Assembly: GCA_025529335.1 (NCBI GenBank)
Contig: JAMYHX010000336.1
Span: 1-47,626, forward strand
DNA length: 47,626 nt
Direction: 5' to 3'
DNA from: Rhizopus sp. PT2906
Lineage: Eukaryota; Mucoromycota; Mucoromycetes; Mucorales; Rhizopodaceae
The translations under genes and the position numbers were made by a program. Below are positions 33,642-43,240 of the stretch, one piece after another (the stretch's first letter is position 1; every line of letters starts with the position of its first letter). Under the pieces are notes generated by a model that did not search any database, was not told the DNA's origin, and saw only the letters and a list, made by a program, of their open reading frames with translations.

Positions 33642-33831
33642 GCTCATGTTGCTCTTGCCAAATTAAATGCTAAATTTGATGAGCTTGCCAGACAAAGACG
33701 CGCAGAATTAGAAAGCGGATCCCTTGATAATGTTCCTGAAAACGAAAAGGACCTGCTTACACTGATGCTCGAAGCCGAAAAGAGAGGAGAAGCTATTTTG
33801 ACTGAAGAGCAACTGAGAGTAAGTTAATTTT
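33642..33831 (+). repeat. P450 identity block B, copy 1
   Basis: These 190 bases are identical to 36008-36197. The block covers the end of an exon and the first 13 bases of the following intron, then identity stops. Confidence 0.88.
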
Positions 33832-34486
33832 TCTGCAGTTATACGGTTATATTAATACAAAATAGCACAACATCGCTGCTATTTTCTTGGCTGGACATGA
33901 AACCATTTCTAGTACCTTGTCACTCTGCTTGTATAATCTGGCTAAGTACAAAGCAAACTGCATAAATGATAACGAAGCTATATACTAATCACTCGGGCTA
34001 TTAGCATGTGCAAGTCAAGCTCAGAAAAGAAGTTATTGAGATCTTGGGTAATGAGCCAGTAGACGTTACGCCTACGTTGGAAGAACTAAAGAAAATGGAA
34101 TACTTGAATATGGTCATTAAGGAGGTAAATAATGAACCCGGGATTGAGTTTATTTTAACAGTTTCCACAGAATCTTCGCTTATATGGGCCATCTGATACA
34201 ATCATTCCTAGAGAAGCAACCAAAGATTTCAATCTGGTAGGAACTTTTATACCCAAGGGAGCATTACTCAACCTTGACATTGGCATTATGCATCGCAACC
34301 CCCATGACCGGAAAAACCTAGAAGAGTTTATTCCTGAACGTTTTGGACCTAATGGAATACAAGTAGACTATAACGGTTTTACCTATTTGCCCTTCAGCAA
34401 TGGCTCGCGTCAATGCATTGGCATGAATTTTAGTTTGGTTGAGCAGCGAATTTTCTTGGCTATGTCAGGAAATTTATTAGATGTTG

Positions 34487-34489
<3 letters not shown>

Positions 34490-34518
<29 letters not shown>
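34490..34518 (+). repeat. Poly-A tract in dead intron of P450 copy 1
   Basis: A run of 29 A residues inside what was the last intron of the upstream P450 gene; it is absent from the corresponding intron of copy 2. Confidence 0.9.
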
Positions 34519-34520
<2 letters not shown>

Positions 34521-34633
34521 CATTCATCTATTTTGTAGTGAAGAAGTACGAAATCGAGATTGCAAAGGATTCTATTCATTACGATCATCTTGTGTTTGAC
34601 CGTGTTCGAACAAAATCCCCTGAATCCCTTTAG

Positions 34634-35001
34634 CTTACATTTAAGCGATGTTATTAAGTTTTTTAAATAAAAAAATGGCATTCTGTTTTTGTTTTTGTAG
34701 TTATGCATAACCAACACACCTCCTGCTTCTCCCCCCTTTTTAGCAACAGTCATGCTTGATTACGACCTTCTGATAGACTAATTTTGGTCGGTGTTTATTT
34801 TTTCCAATAAAAGATAATGAAGGTTGATTGGCTGATATTAATGGAATAACCTTTAAACGAGTCGTTCTTTTTGGGGAAAACTTGGCACCTGAAAAACATA
34901 TTTACCGATCACTATATCCAATCAAAGCTGTCAGTCTTTAATGCATAAATAAACTAAGAGAATAAAGAGGGGAGCATTGCATTTTTTCCCTATATTTATC
35001 T
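34634..35001. promoter_or_regulatory. Spacer and promoter between the two P450 genes
   Basis: 368 bases of A+T-rich DNA without coding signal, containing the 3' flank of copy 1 and the promoter of copy 2. An ATAAATAAAC element lies near 34944. Confidence 0.35.
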
Positions 35002-37070
35002 ATGGACATCATAAATCACAACTACAAGATATTGTTTGAAAGAATTGCTCCTTTCCTTCAAAAGAGGGTCAAGAAGTCATATATCGGTGTTGCTGTTCTT
35101 TTGATCTGTGCTCAACAGGTGTATTCCTTCTTTAGAGTCCCCAAGAAGCTTCGACATATCCCTGCTGTTTCTGCCTACGCTATGGTGAAGTCTGCACTCA
35201 GAGGTCAAGCCCGTGTTGACTGTGAAAGAGAACTACTTTTACCTGTTTCTCACAAAGGCAACGGAATCTATCTCGTATGTTCATATACCCACTGATCATT
35301 GATAAATAATAACTAGTACTGACAACCTTTTTTCTAATCGTGTAGAATAAAGTTCCTGTTACTTGGACAGTCTACGTTGCTGATCCAGTTGCTGCCAAGC
35401 AGTTGCTGATGAAAACAGGTTTGTCGCTACAATCCCATAAGGTGTATTATCCTATTCATCTTTTTCAATTAGATATCTTTCCTAAAACCCATAAAACACT
35501 CAAAGCAATTGGAAAAACAGGATTTATTGTTAATTTTCTAGGTTACGATAATATCGTAATGTCAAATGGACATGCATGGAAAAAGCAACGATCAGTAAGT
35601 TGGCATTTGTTTTGATAAAGAACTCACAAAGATAACATAATCTTTGATAGTTAATGAACCCAGTCTTTCATCGGTCAATGCCGATCAAAGCAATGGGCGA
35701 AGGAGTCAAGGCACTCTTTTCCATCATTGATAGGGAGAACGGTACTATTAACGTCACTAATAAAATGCAAGAATTCACACTTGATGTTCTTGGTATTACA
35801 ACATTTGGTATGTTCTACAACAAGAAATAAGCATCAGTTTGGTTGATATCTTTTTATATAGGCTTTGATTTCAAATCTATGGAAGGTGATCCCGAGAAGT
35901 GGGGTGAGGTGTATCATCTTGTGAATAAACAGCTGATTGATCCAATCGAGTTTATATTTTCCAAATGTGCTCCTCTTTTACGTCTCATTCTTCCCGAGAA
36001 AAGAAGAGCTCATGTTGCTCTTGCCAAATTAAATGCTAAATTTGATGAGCTTGCCAGACAAAGACGCGCAGAATTAGAAAGCGGATCCCTTGATAATGTT
36101 CCTGAAAACGAAAAGGACCTGCTTACACTGATGCTCGAAGCCGAAAAGAGAGGAGAAGCTATTTTGACTGAAGAGCAACTGAGAGTAAGTTAATTTTCTT
36201 TAATTATACGCCATTACTAACACAAAGTAGCACAACATTGCTGTTATATTCTTGGCCGGTAATTAATATATCTTTACTAAGAAAGCAAAGAAAAAGAACT
36301 AATATTGTTGACATTAGGTCATGAGACCACCGCAAACACTCTGGCGTTTTGTTTGTATAATCTCGCAAAATACAAGGTACGCTGCATATATAATAACATG
36401 GCTGCATATCTAATCACTTGAGTTATTAGCATGTGCAAGACAAGCTCAGAAAAGAAGTTATTGAGATCTTGGGTAATGAGCCAGTAGACGTCACGCCTAC
36501 GTTAGAGGAATTGAAGAAAATGGAATACTTGAATATGGTCATTAAGGAGGTAAATAATGAACCCGGGATTAAGCTTATGATGTGTAACAATTTCTGTAGA
36601 ATCTTCGTCTAAACGGACCTGCTGATACAGTCCTTCCGAGAGAAGCGGCTGAAGACGTCACCCTCGCAGGAACTTTTATACCCAAAGGAACATTACTCAA
36701 CCTTGACATCGGTAGTATTCACCGTGACCCACGTGTCTGGAAAAATCCCGAGGAGTTTATTCCTGAGCGCTTTGGACCTAATGGGGAACAAGGAGATCAT
36801 ACAGGCTTCACATGGATACCTTTCAGTAGCGGTTCTCGTCAATGTATTGGCATGAACTTTAGCTTGGCAGAGCAACGAATTTTCTTGGCTATGACACGTA
36901 AGTTTCAAACAGACACTGCATAGCACGTCTTTTTAACATTGTTTCTTGTAGTGAAGAAGTACGAAATTGAAATTCCAAAGGATTCGATTCATTCTGATCA
37001 CCTTGTGTTTGATCAAGTTCGTACCAGATCTCCCGCAAACCTTGAGCTTACATTTAAACGACGTTATTAA
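35002..37070 (+). CDS. Cytochrome P450, tandem copy 2 (intact)
   Basis: Nine exons: 35002-35274, 35346-35594, 35651-35807, 35862-36184, 36231-36258, 36318-36376, 36430-36549, 36600-36897, 36952-37070, about 541 residues. An N-terminal membrane anchor (YIGVAVLLICAQQVYSFF) and the PKKLRHIP hinge place it in the ER membrane. Landmarks present: LAGHETTA in the I helix, Glu-x-x-Arg in KENLR, the PERFGPNG region and heme loop FSSGSRQCIG with the axial Cys, and a complete C-terminal beta region ending FKRRY. It is a heme monooxygenase of unknown substrate. An intron (36259-36317) interrupts the AG-HET motif; copy 1 lacks it. Three blocks are near-identical to copy 1 and the rest is diverged. Confidence 0.9.
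35082..35255 (+). repeat. P450 identity block A, copy 2
   Basis: Identical to 32735-32908 of the upstream P450 copy. Confidence 0.85.
36008..36197 (+). repeat. P450 identity block B, copy 2
   Basis: Identical to 33642-33831 of the upstream P450 copy, ending inside the intron. Confidence 0.88.
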
Positions 37071-37364
37071 GCTTTATAAATAAAGAAATGTCATTTCTAT
37101 TATTATAATGTATATTCATTAAATGTCATACTCTTAGTATTACAACATATGAACTTCATAGATTTGTGCGCATGTGTGGATGCTTAACCAGGATACGCTC
37201 TTTACCACAAACGGGTTAATTGTTAAAATGTTATTTTTGTCTGATAGTAAAGCTGAAACTCCAAGTTATGCCGGCTATTTTTTTTGTCTGCTATTCATTT
37301 AAGCTCAGACAATGAACCTTTCTCTGTTTTATGTGTGCACTCAAGCTGTGTTTTCTTTAGAATT

Positions 37365-37811
37365 ATGTCTGAGGATTTTCAACCTTACCGTCTTGACACT
37401 GAATATACAGAAGAAATAGAGCAGCTTGTCGAACTACAAAGACGTCATACAGAAACACGCAAAGCTCATATTGAAAATATTATAGTCGACGAGGATGACG
37501 ACAGTTTTTCAGTTCATGAGAAACACCCTCGATTGAATGCACCACCAGTGCCTGATTTCCGCTATGAACAACAGGTAGAAAAGACAATCAAGAGTCTAAG
37601 GGACAAGGGTACTTCTCCAATTGGTATATTTTGGACTATTGTAATTCAAGATCAGATCATCCTTCCGTTCGTCAGTGGATTTGCCTGGTGTATCTGTTCT
37701 AATGCCTGGAAATGGTATCGAACAAGAGGTGTCGTCAATAAACAAACCCCTAAAAGAACCATGGGATTCTTCCGTGGCCTTCAACACGGTATTACAGAAT
37801 GGACAAAGTAA
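37365..37811 (+). CDS. Single-pass membrane protein, possible DUF1770/Atg43 type
   Basis: A single-exon gene for about 148 residues from the ATG at 37365; an in-frame ATG further up (37284) gives a less likely extension. An acidic N-terminal region with LDTEYTEEIEQLVELQRRH leads to PPVPDFRYEQQVEKTIKSL. Then comes one membrane-like segment with a conserved-looking QDQIILPFVSGFAWCI and a basic WKWYRTRG end. That layout (LRFEQ-like block, then RDQ..LP..G..W in a C-terminal hydrophobic segment) is what I remember of fungal DUF1770, which includes the fission yeast outer-mitochondrial mitophagy receptor Atg43. No clear Atg8-interacting motif was found. It lies tail-to-tail with MTQ2, with 100 bases between stops. 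Confidence 0.5.
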   Translation: MSEDFQPYRLDTEYTEEIEQLVELQRRHTETRKAHIENIIVDEDDDSFSVHEKHPRLNAPPVPDFRYEQQVEKTIKSLRDKGTSPIGIFWTIVIQDQIILPFVSGFAWCICSNAWKWYRTRGVVNKQTPKRTMGFFRGLQHGITEWTK

Positions 37812-37911
37812 GGAGAGGGGGGAGGAGAAAAAAGAGGGGGCAAATACAGGTTTATTAATGATTTTATGCTTAGGTCAGTCTATAATGTGATTATCAGCAG
37901 CACTACTTCCA

Positions 37912-38777
37912 CTATCCAATAAATGAATGCTGAATTTTCAAAATGTATTGTTTTTCTCGACCAGCACGACGTTGTAATATGATATCTGCATTCATCTTGT
38001 ATGTATTTCTCATGATCTCTACTACGTCATTAGGCTTATTTTCGTTGATTAGCAGTAAATAAAACACGCCTTGAGGCGACAATAAGTCCTTTTTAAGAGT
38101 TAATAAAGAACCCTTCTCAAAAGCGTCATTCTTACTTTAACCAAGGGCAGTAACTCATCAATGACCTCTCTCCCATCAATTCCTCCGGCCCAAGCAGCTT
38201 CAATGCCCATACTCCCCACCTCTTCATGCGTCGTCACGACATAAGGGGGGTTGAAGCAGAGAATATCTATACTATTCTTGAATCGTGGTAACAGTCCTTG
38301 AACAAGTGAGGTATTAATAGGTTCAACTGATTTAACCTTGTTGCGTACTGCTGTTTCTCGTGTTATTTTGCATGCATATGAATTGATATCCGTTGTGAAA
38401 AAGACTGGGAAAAGTTTTACTGCTGCTCCCATAGTTGATAACTCTCTTTGTTACCTGCATTCGTATCGCCTACTATTTTAGCAAGCAGAGTAGTAACACA
38501 ACCAGAGCCTGATCTTTTTAATGAAAAGAGTATTAACATTTCAACCAAGCTTGTATTAATGTGAATTATACCCAATCTCTAAACAGAATCTAGGTTTCAT
38601 TTGCAAGATCAGCTTCTCGTCCTGTTCAAGAGCGTCTAATAATAAAAATGTATCTTCTATAAATAGTTTGTTGTTTAGTCTAAGAATAAACATGTGCATA
38701 TGTTAAAGACCTGCAGGTTCATACACTCTTTCATAGTCTTGCTTTTTCAAGTGAGATAAATCGGGAGTTGGTATCAT
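37912..38777 (-). CDS. MTQ2: eRF1 glutamine N5-methyltransferase Mtq2 (HemK2/N6AMT1)
   Basis: Five minus-strand exons (38711-38777, 38572-38656, 38455-38513, 38136-38404, 37912-38088) give about 218 residues, the usual length for this enzyme. Motifs in order: YEPAEDTFLLLDAL, the SAM-binding LEIGSGSGCVTTLLA, the TDIN acidic strand, the catalytic NPPYVVT, and the family-specific EVGSMGIEAAWAGGIDGREV. The last exon adds LLSPQGVFYLLLINEN and the final strand. With Trm112 it methylates the GGQ glutamine of the release factor eRF1. The start at 38777 leaves only 193 bases to the divergent DAHP synthase gene. Confidence 0.92.
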
Positions 38778-38917
38778 TTTAAAAAAAAAAAAAAAAAAAT
38801 TAAAAAAATGCCTGAAAATGTTGTCAGTTTCGGTATCACGATTTTATACTGCTTCCTCGCTTAATTCGGGAAATCTCTAAATATAAAAAACAGGCAGCAT
38901 ATGAAATTCATTGTTTA

Positions 38918-38955
<38 letters not shown>

Positions 38956-38970
38956 TTATCAAAAGACAAT
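38778..38970. promoter_or_regulatory. Divergent promoter, MTQ2 / DAHP synthase 2
   Basis: A compact shared promoter of 193 bases. It holds a poly-A run on the MTQ2 side (from 38781) and a TC microsatellite on the other side. Confidence 0.5.
38920..38949 (+). repeat. TC dinucleotide repeat in promoter
   Basis: About fifteen TC units ending 21 bases before the start codon at 38971. Its position matches the CT-rich core promoter tracts of several other genes here. Confidence 0.9.
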
Positions 38971-40216
38971 ATGACAAAGTCAATAACCGAAGATTTAAGA
39001 ATTCAAGGCTATAATGCCTTACTCACACCTGTGTATGTCAAAGAAGAGTTTCCTATGGTAAGTATATATGTATATAAATAGTGACGATCAGGGCCGATGA
39101 TTCATCTATTGGCTTAGACTCAACGATCCATGGAAACAGTGACGAAGGCTAGAAAAGAGATACAGAATATCATTGCTAAAAAGGACGACAGAGTCTTTGT
39201 GATTGTTGGTCCTTGCTCAATTCATGATACAGAAGCAGCAAAGGAATATGGTACCTTTTCTTTCTTTCTCGGTTTCTTTATTGTAACACTTTTATATAGC
39301 CGAGTTATTATTAGATGCAAAGAAAAAGTATGAAAATGAACTCGTTATTATCATGCGCGCCTATTTCGAAAAGCCTAGAACAACGGTGGGTTGGAAAGGA
39401 TTGATCAATGACCCTGATATTGACGGAAGGTAATTGATAATTTCCTATCTTGTTTTTACACCATAATAACCCCCATTTACTAGTTTTAATATCAACAAGG
39501 GCTTGAGAATTGGTCGTGGCTTACTTACCAAGCTTACTGATATGGGAATGCCAGTCTCAGTCGAACTGCTCGACACAATCTCTCCTCAATACATGGCTGA
39601 TCTTATCTCTTGGGGTGCCATTGGTGCTCGTACAACCGAATCTCAACTCCACAGAGAGTTAGCCAGTGGTGTCTCTTTTCCTGTCGGTTTCAAGAACGGC
39701 ACGGACGGAAACCTCCGAATTGCCATTGACGGTATTGGTGCTGCTGCAGCACCACACCATTTCTTGGGAATCAACAACTTGGGTACGATCTGCATCACAC
39801 ATACCACCGGAAATCCAGACTGTCATGTTATTCTACGTGGTGGTAACAAGGGGCCTAATTATGAGTCTGTTTATGTGAAAGAAGCTAAAGAGATGCTCCA
39901 AAAGGCCGGTTTACCTGCTGCTGTTATGATCGATTGCTCTCATGGAAACTCAAACAAGGATCATAGAAACCAGCCAAAGGTTGCTCAGGTTATTGCTGAT
40001 CAGATCGCCCAAGGCGAGGATGCACTCGTAGGTGTCATGATCGAATCTCATCTTAGAGAAGGTAGACAGAATGTACCTGAAGAAGGTCCCTGTGCCCTCG
40101 AATACGGTGTGTCCATCACAGATGGTTGTATCAACTGGCAAGATACAGAAGCAGTCTTACATAATCTGGCACAAGCTGTTCAAGCAAGAAGACATGGTAG
40201 AAAAAAAGAACAATGA
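38971..40216 (+). CDS. DAHP synthase (shikimate pathway), paralogue 2
   Basis: Four exons (38971-39057, 39118-39250, 39300-39429, 39484-40216) give about 360 residues. Signatures: DLRIQGYNALLTP at the N-terminus, VGPCSIHDTEAAKEY, EKPRTTVGWKGLINDP, SWGAIGARTTESQLH, GFKNGTDGNL, CHVILRGG and CSHGNSNKDH. It performs the same reaction as the protein at 18920. It shares several intron positions with paralogue 1 (after KEY, and within the INDP...S region) but has a single large last exon where the other has five introns. The pair probably corresponds to differently feedback-regulated isozymes, as in yeast Aro3/Aro4. Confidence 0.92.
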
Positions 40217-40308
40217 ATGAAATAAATATGTGCGTGTGTGTTAACTAAAAAAAATGAACCTGGCGCGCTATAAAATGAAATGCATATCTTTATTATTATA
40301 AATGGGTT

Positions 40309-41637
40309 TTAAGCACCGTCATTTGAAACAACTCGGTCTACAAGGGGTTGAATGTCTTTAATCTTTTCCATAAACACGTCCAGTGCAGATAGGAAAATTT
40401 GTTCGGCTGGAATAACACCTGATGTTTCGACTTTGACTATTATAATGGTTATATACAAAGTTTATCTTTGGGAGGTATAAACTTACATATAAAGTGATCA
40501 CGAACACGAGTCAATCGAACCTTATTTGCAAATTTATCATGTCTTAATACTTCTCTGCTCACTGTGTCTTTACGAGCATTGACCACCTTGGCTGTCTTTA
40601 CACCATTTACTTTCACAACTTCTACAACACCATCAACAAAGCAGTTTTTGAATTCTTCAGCATCTTCGCCTGTGATGGGCTCCAAAATGGTAATTTCTGG
40701 GAGTAATCGATAGGATGCTGTAGCCACAGGTGACCATTTGGCATGTTCCTTTCCAATACCCTTTTGACAATGTAACTCCATATCTATTTCTTGACCAGGT
40801 CTAAGTTTAGCAATCACAATATCGTCATGAACAGGTCTGGGTGGGTTATTGGCAAATCGTTCTTCTTGGTTGCCCTTGGGTTCCCAAACCAAGTCTCTAG
40901 AATAGACTGATCAATAGATTATGAATCATGTTCCATGGTTGTATATTCTCTTTAATTTACCATAACCATTAATATATTTCTTATGAGGATCAGTTTCATC
41001 AGCTGAGGCTTCGGGGTTATTTTCACATTTCTTCTTGAGCTTGAAGACAAGTGTGTTAAGATCAGTAGGTCCTCCTTCTTCAGTCATGTAATCAAATTCG
41101 TTAGGGTCTGCTAAAATAGGAATCAAACCTAGACGGTGGGCGAGTACTTCATCATGAATAATAGAGGTGTTGTTCATCACATATACTTTTTCAATAGCCA
41201 TTGTAGGAACCTATTGCATACGTATATCAATAAGTATATTCACCATGCCTTATTTCTTTTTTTTTTTTTTTTACTTCTGCAATCATTATTCTACGGAAAG
41301 CATTGGCAATGCTGGCATCAATACCAATCAGATCAAATTCGACGCTGTGTTTCGATAAGCGTTGAATCTTGACTTTAAAGTTCTATTGAAGCTCAAGATA
41401 AATAACAGGACACATAAAGCAATGTCTTTTTTTACCTGCTTGAATTTTTCAAGGTCGAAACTATTGTCAATACCTGGATATTGATGAGGATAATCGCTTC
41501 CACTTGCCTATTAGATTGAGTCAGAATACAGTCAACAGAATAAAAATGCATAAACTTACACTATACACTCTATCTTTTTCAATTATAACACGAGTACGTA
41601 AGAGTTCGACATTCTCTGGAAGGCTGGAATCTGTCAT
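40309..41637 (-). CDS. RPC40: RNA polymerase I and III subunit AC40 (Rpc40)
   Basis: Six minus-strand exons (41560-41637, 41436-41507, 41275-41382, 40961-41210, 40487-40906, 40309-40436) give about 351 residues. Diagnostic blocks: VEFDLIGIDASIANAFRRIM (alpha-like motif), VPTMAIEKVYVMNNTSII, DEVLAHRLGLIPI, VYSRDLVWEP, AKLRPGQEIDMELHC, WSPVATASYRLLP, and ARKDTVSREVLRH. AC40 pairs with AC19 as the alpha-like heterodimer shared by Pol I and Pol III. The acceptor of exon 5 was chosen at 40907/40906 because it restores VYSRDL; two other nearby AG sites break the frame. It is convergent with DAHP synthase 2, with 92 bases between stops. Confidence 0.93.
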
Positions 41638-42049
41638 TTTATTATATACAAGCTCAATAGACACAAACACTTGTCCTTTTTTTTTGGACTTAAAAAAAGA
41701 AAAAATCAAGACTGTTTATTTTAATAGTCACAGCAGGTAACAATAAGCTTCATTTCAATTTTTTCTGTGGAAGCTTTCTTTTCAAAGTGAGAGATATGCT
41801 TCTGTGAAAAAAAATGATTCATAAACTATCTTTCCAATGTCTGAATGTGAATCTTCATTGAAGAAGAATTCTTGTATGCTTATATCTTGATTCAGAGATC
41901 AGATATCTTGCTACCAAGAATATTTTGTAGGACAAGCCTTGGCATCTTCAGATATATAAGAGCACACCAAATACTCGTCTTTGTTTCATTTCTTTTTCAC
42001 AATTGAACCAGAAATCATAGATAATGAACATTCAGTTCTTGTTTGAAAA
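41638..42049. promoter_or_regulatory. RPC40 upstream region and possible TATA promoter
   Basis: Near 41950-41963 is a TATA-like AGATATATAAGAGC, followed by a pyrimidine-rich stretch and an A-rich region leading to the small frame at 42050. It has the look of an active promoter pointing right. Confidence 0.4.
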
Positions 42050-42268
42050 ATGGGAAAAGTTCTGATCGTCGACAAGTATGGTAGACCTGAACCAATAGAT
42101 TATATTGTTGATCGAAGTAAATCACTTCCGATACCAGGTCGGCCAACAGGGAATTTGAGAAAACTCTTTCGGCAATATGGCTCTGACGGTTCTTGCAAAG
42201 GACAAATATGTGGGTATAGGCAGCCAATTCGTGGATATACGATTCAATGGGAAGAGTCTGATACTTGA
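42050..42268 (+). CDS. Hypothetical 72-residue protein
   Basis: Not recognised. The frame encodes a basic, soluble small protein with KVLIVDKYGRPEPIDYIVD, a Pro-Gly-rich middle and RGYTIQWEESDT at the end. No signal peptide or membrane segment. Support comes from a TATA-like element and pyrimidine stretch about 90 bases upstream. Against it, an out-of-frame ATG at 42023 precedes this one, and the opposite strand is also open across the same region (42015-42308), so chance cannot be excluded. Confidence 0.35.
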   Translation: MGKVLIVDKYGRPEPIDYIVDRSKSLPIPGRPTGNLRKLFRQYGSDGSCKGQICGYRQPIRGYTIQWEESDT

Positions 42269-43240
42269 GGATCATGCCGCGGATGATGACTTGATAAGAC
42301 CTGAGCAACTGGGTAGCATTGGTGCTTGTTGTATTCAGCTTTAGTGTTATCGGAAAAAGGCTATTAAGTCTATGAATTGCGAATTACATGTTTTATAAAA
42401 AGTAAAGAGTATTATGAAATAAGACATATGTACGCTTTATAAAGAGAGAGAATCCATGACTGCTGCTGATATTTAATGTCGTCAGCATGATCATTTATGC
42501 TTACATTATTGTTAGCAGTACTATTATTCTCAGTAGATGCGATGGAGGAATGTAAGGTAGAATGCATGCTCTACTGTAAGATTGTAAAGTATTATAATGA
42601 TTTCATCAAACACATCAGAGTGTCTTTATCGAATACTTGTTGAGAACGTTATTGTTATGACATTTTCTAAACTCCCTCACACAACATTTGTGTGATTTAT
42701 AAGCTTATCATTGGCTATTTCTGCTTCTTTGCCTAGTCGACAATAGCAAAGTTTGACGATTGATAGTACGGCTATACCATTTATCATGCAAAGGTAGTAC
42801 GGATAACTCAAAGTATTACGAGGATGGGAAAAAGTCTCCAATAGAATGTTGGCCCTCAATTAATGGATTTCCTGTATCCAAGAAGCATAATTTTACTGTA
42901 TAACCAAATGGCAGATTAATTTTTGGTATCTTTGCTATTATTAATATGTCATTCGACCATGAAGCCCTGCTTCTTGCATACAAGGCATCCATTCATTGGG
43001 GTTTGAAAACCGCTGGACATTGATTTTTAAGCAACGGTCTAAAGAATCTTCTTACCCTAAAATGTCAACTGGCTGACGTTTTTCTTATTCCTAAAATGGA
43101 TGCATAACCCCACAGCTTACTTTGAAGGAAACAGATACACGTAAGCAAACTGGTCTTTGTCTTTTATAAAAGACGACGCATTCATTCAGTCTTTGCTGTT
43201 TGTAAGTTCTCTATCTCTTTCTTTCTCTTCATTATTTCAA
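42269..43240. other. Intergenic region, about 1 kb
   Basis: Nothing coding supported. A CACACAA...TTGTGTG-type hairpin occurs near 42678-42693. A CT-rich tract (about 43207-43229) precedes the dehydrogenase start and likely belongs to its promoter. Confidence 0.4.

Larger units (their letters stand above)
32697..34633 (+). pseudogene. Cytochrome P450, tandem copy 1, damaged 3' end
   Basis: Exons 32697-32927, 32986-33234, 33285-33441, 33496-33818, 33866-33952, 34005-34124 and 34171-34491 keep all P450 landmarks: an N-terminal hydrophobic anchor, the I-helix AGHET, the K-helix Glu-x-x-Arg (KENLR across a splice) and the heme loop FSNGSRQCIG. Three lesions suggest decay. The intron after exon 5 has a GC donor in a poor context (AAA-GCAAAC). 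The last intron has lost its donor (GTAAGT in copy 2 became GAAATT) and now holds a 29-base A run, so translation stops at 34491 after about 495 residues. The orphaned last exon (34539-34633) also carries an early stop. A truncated product cannot be excluded. The family may be the Mucorales CYP509-like group (guess). Confidence 0.8.
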
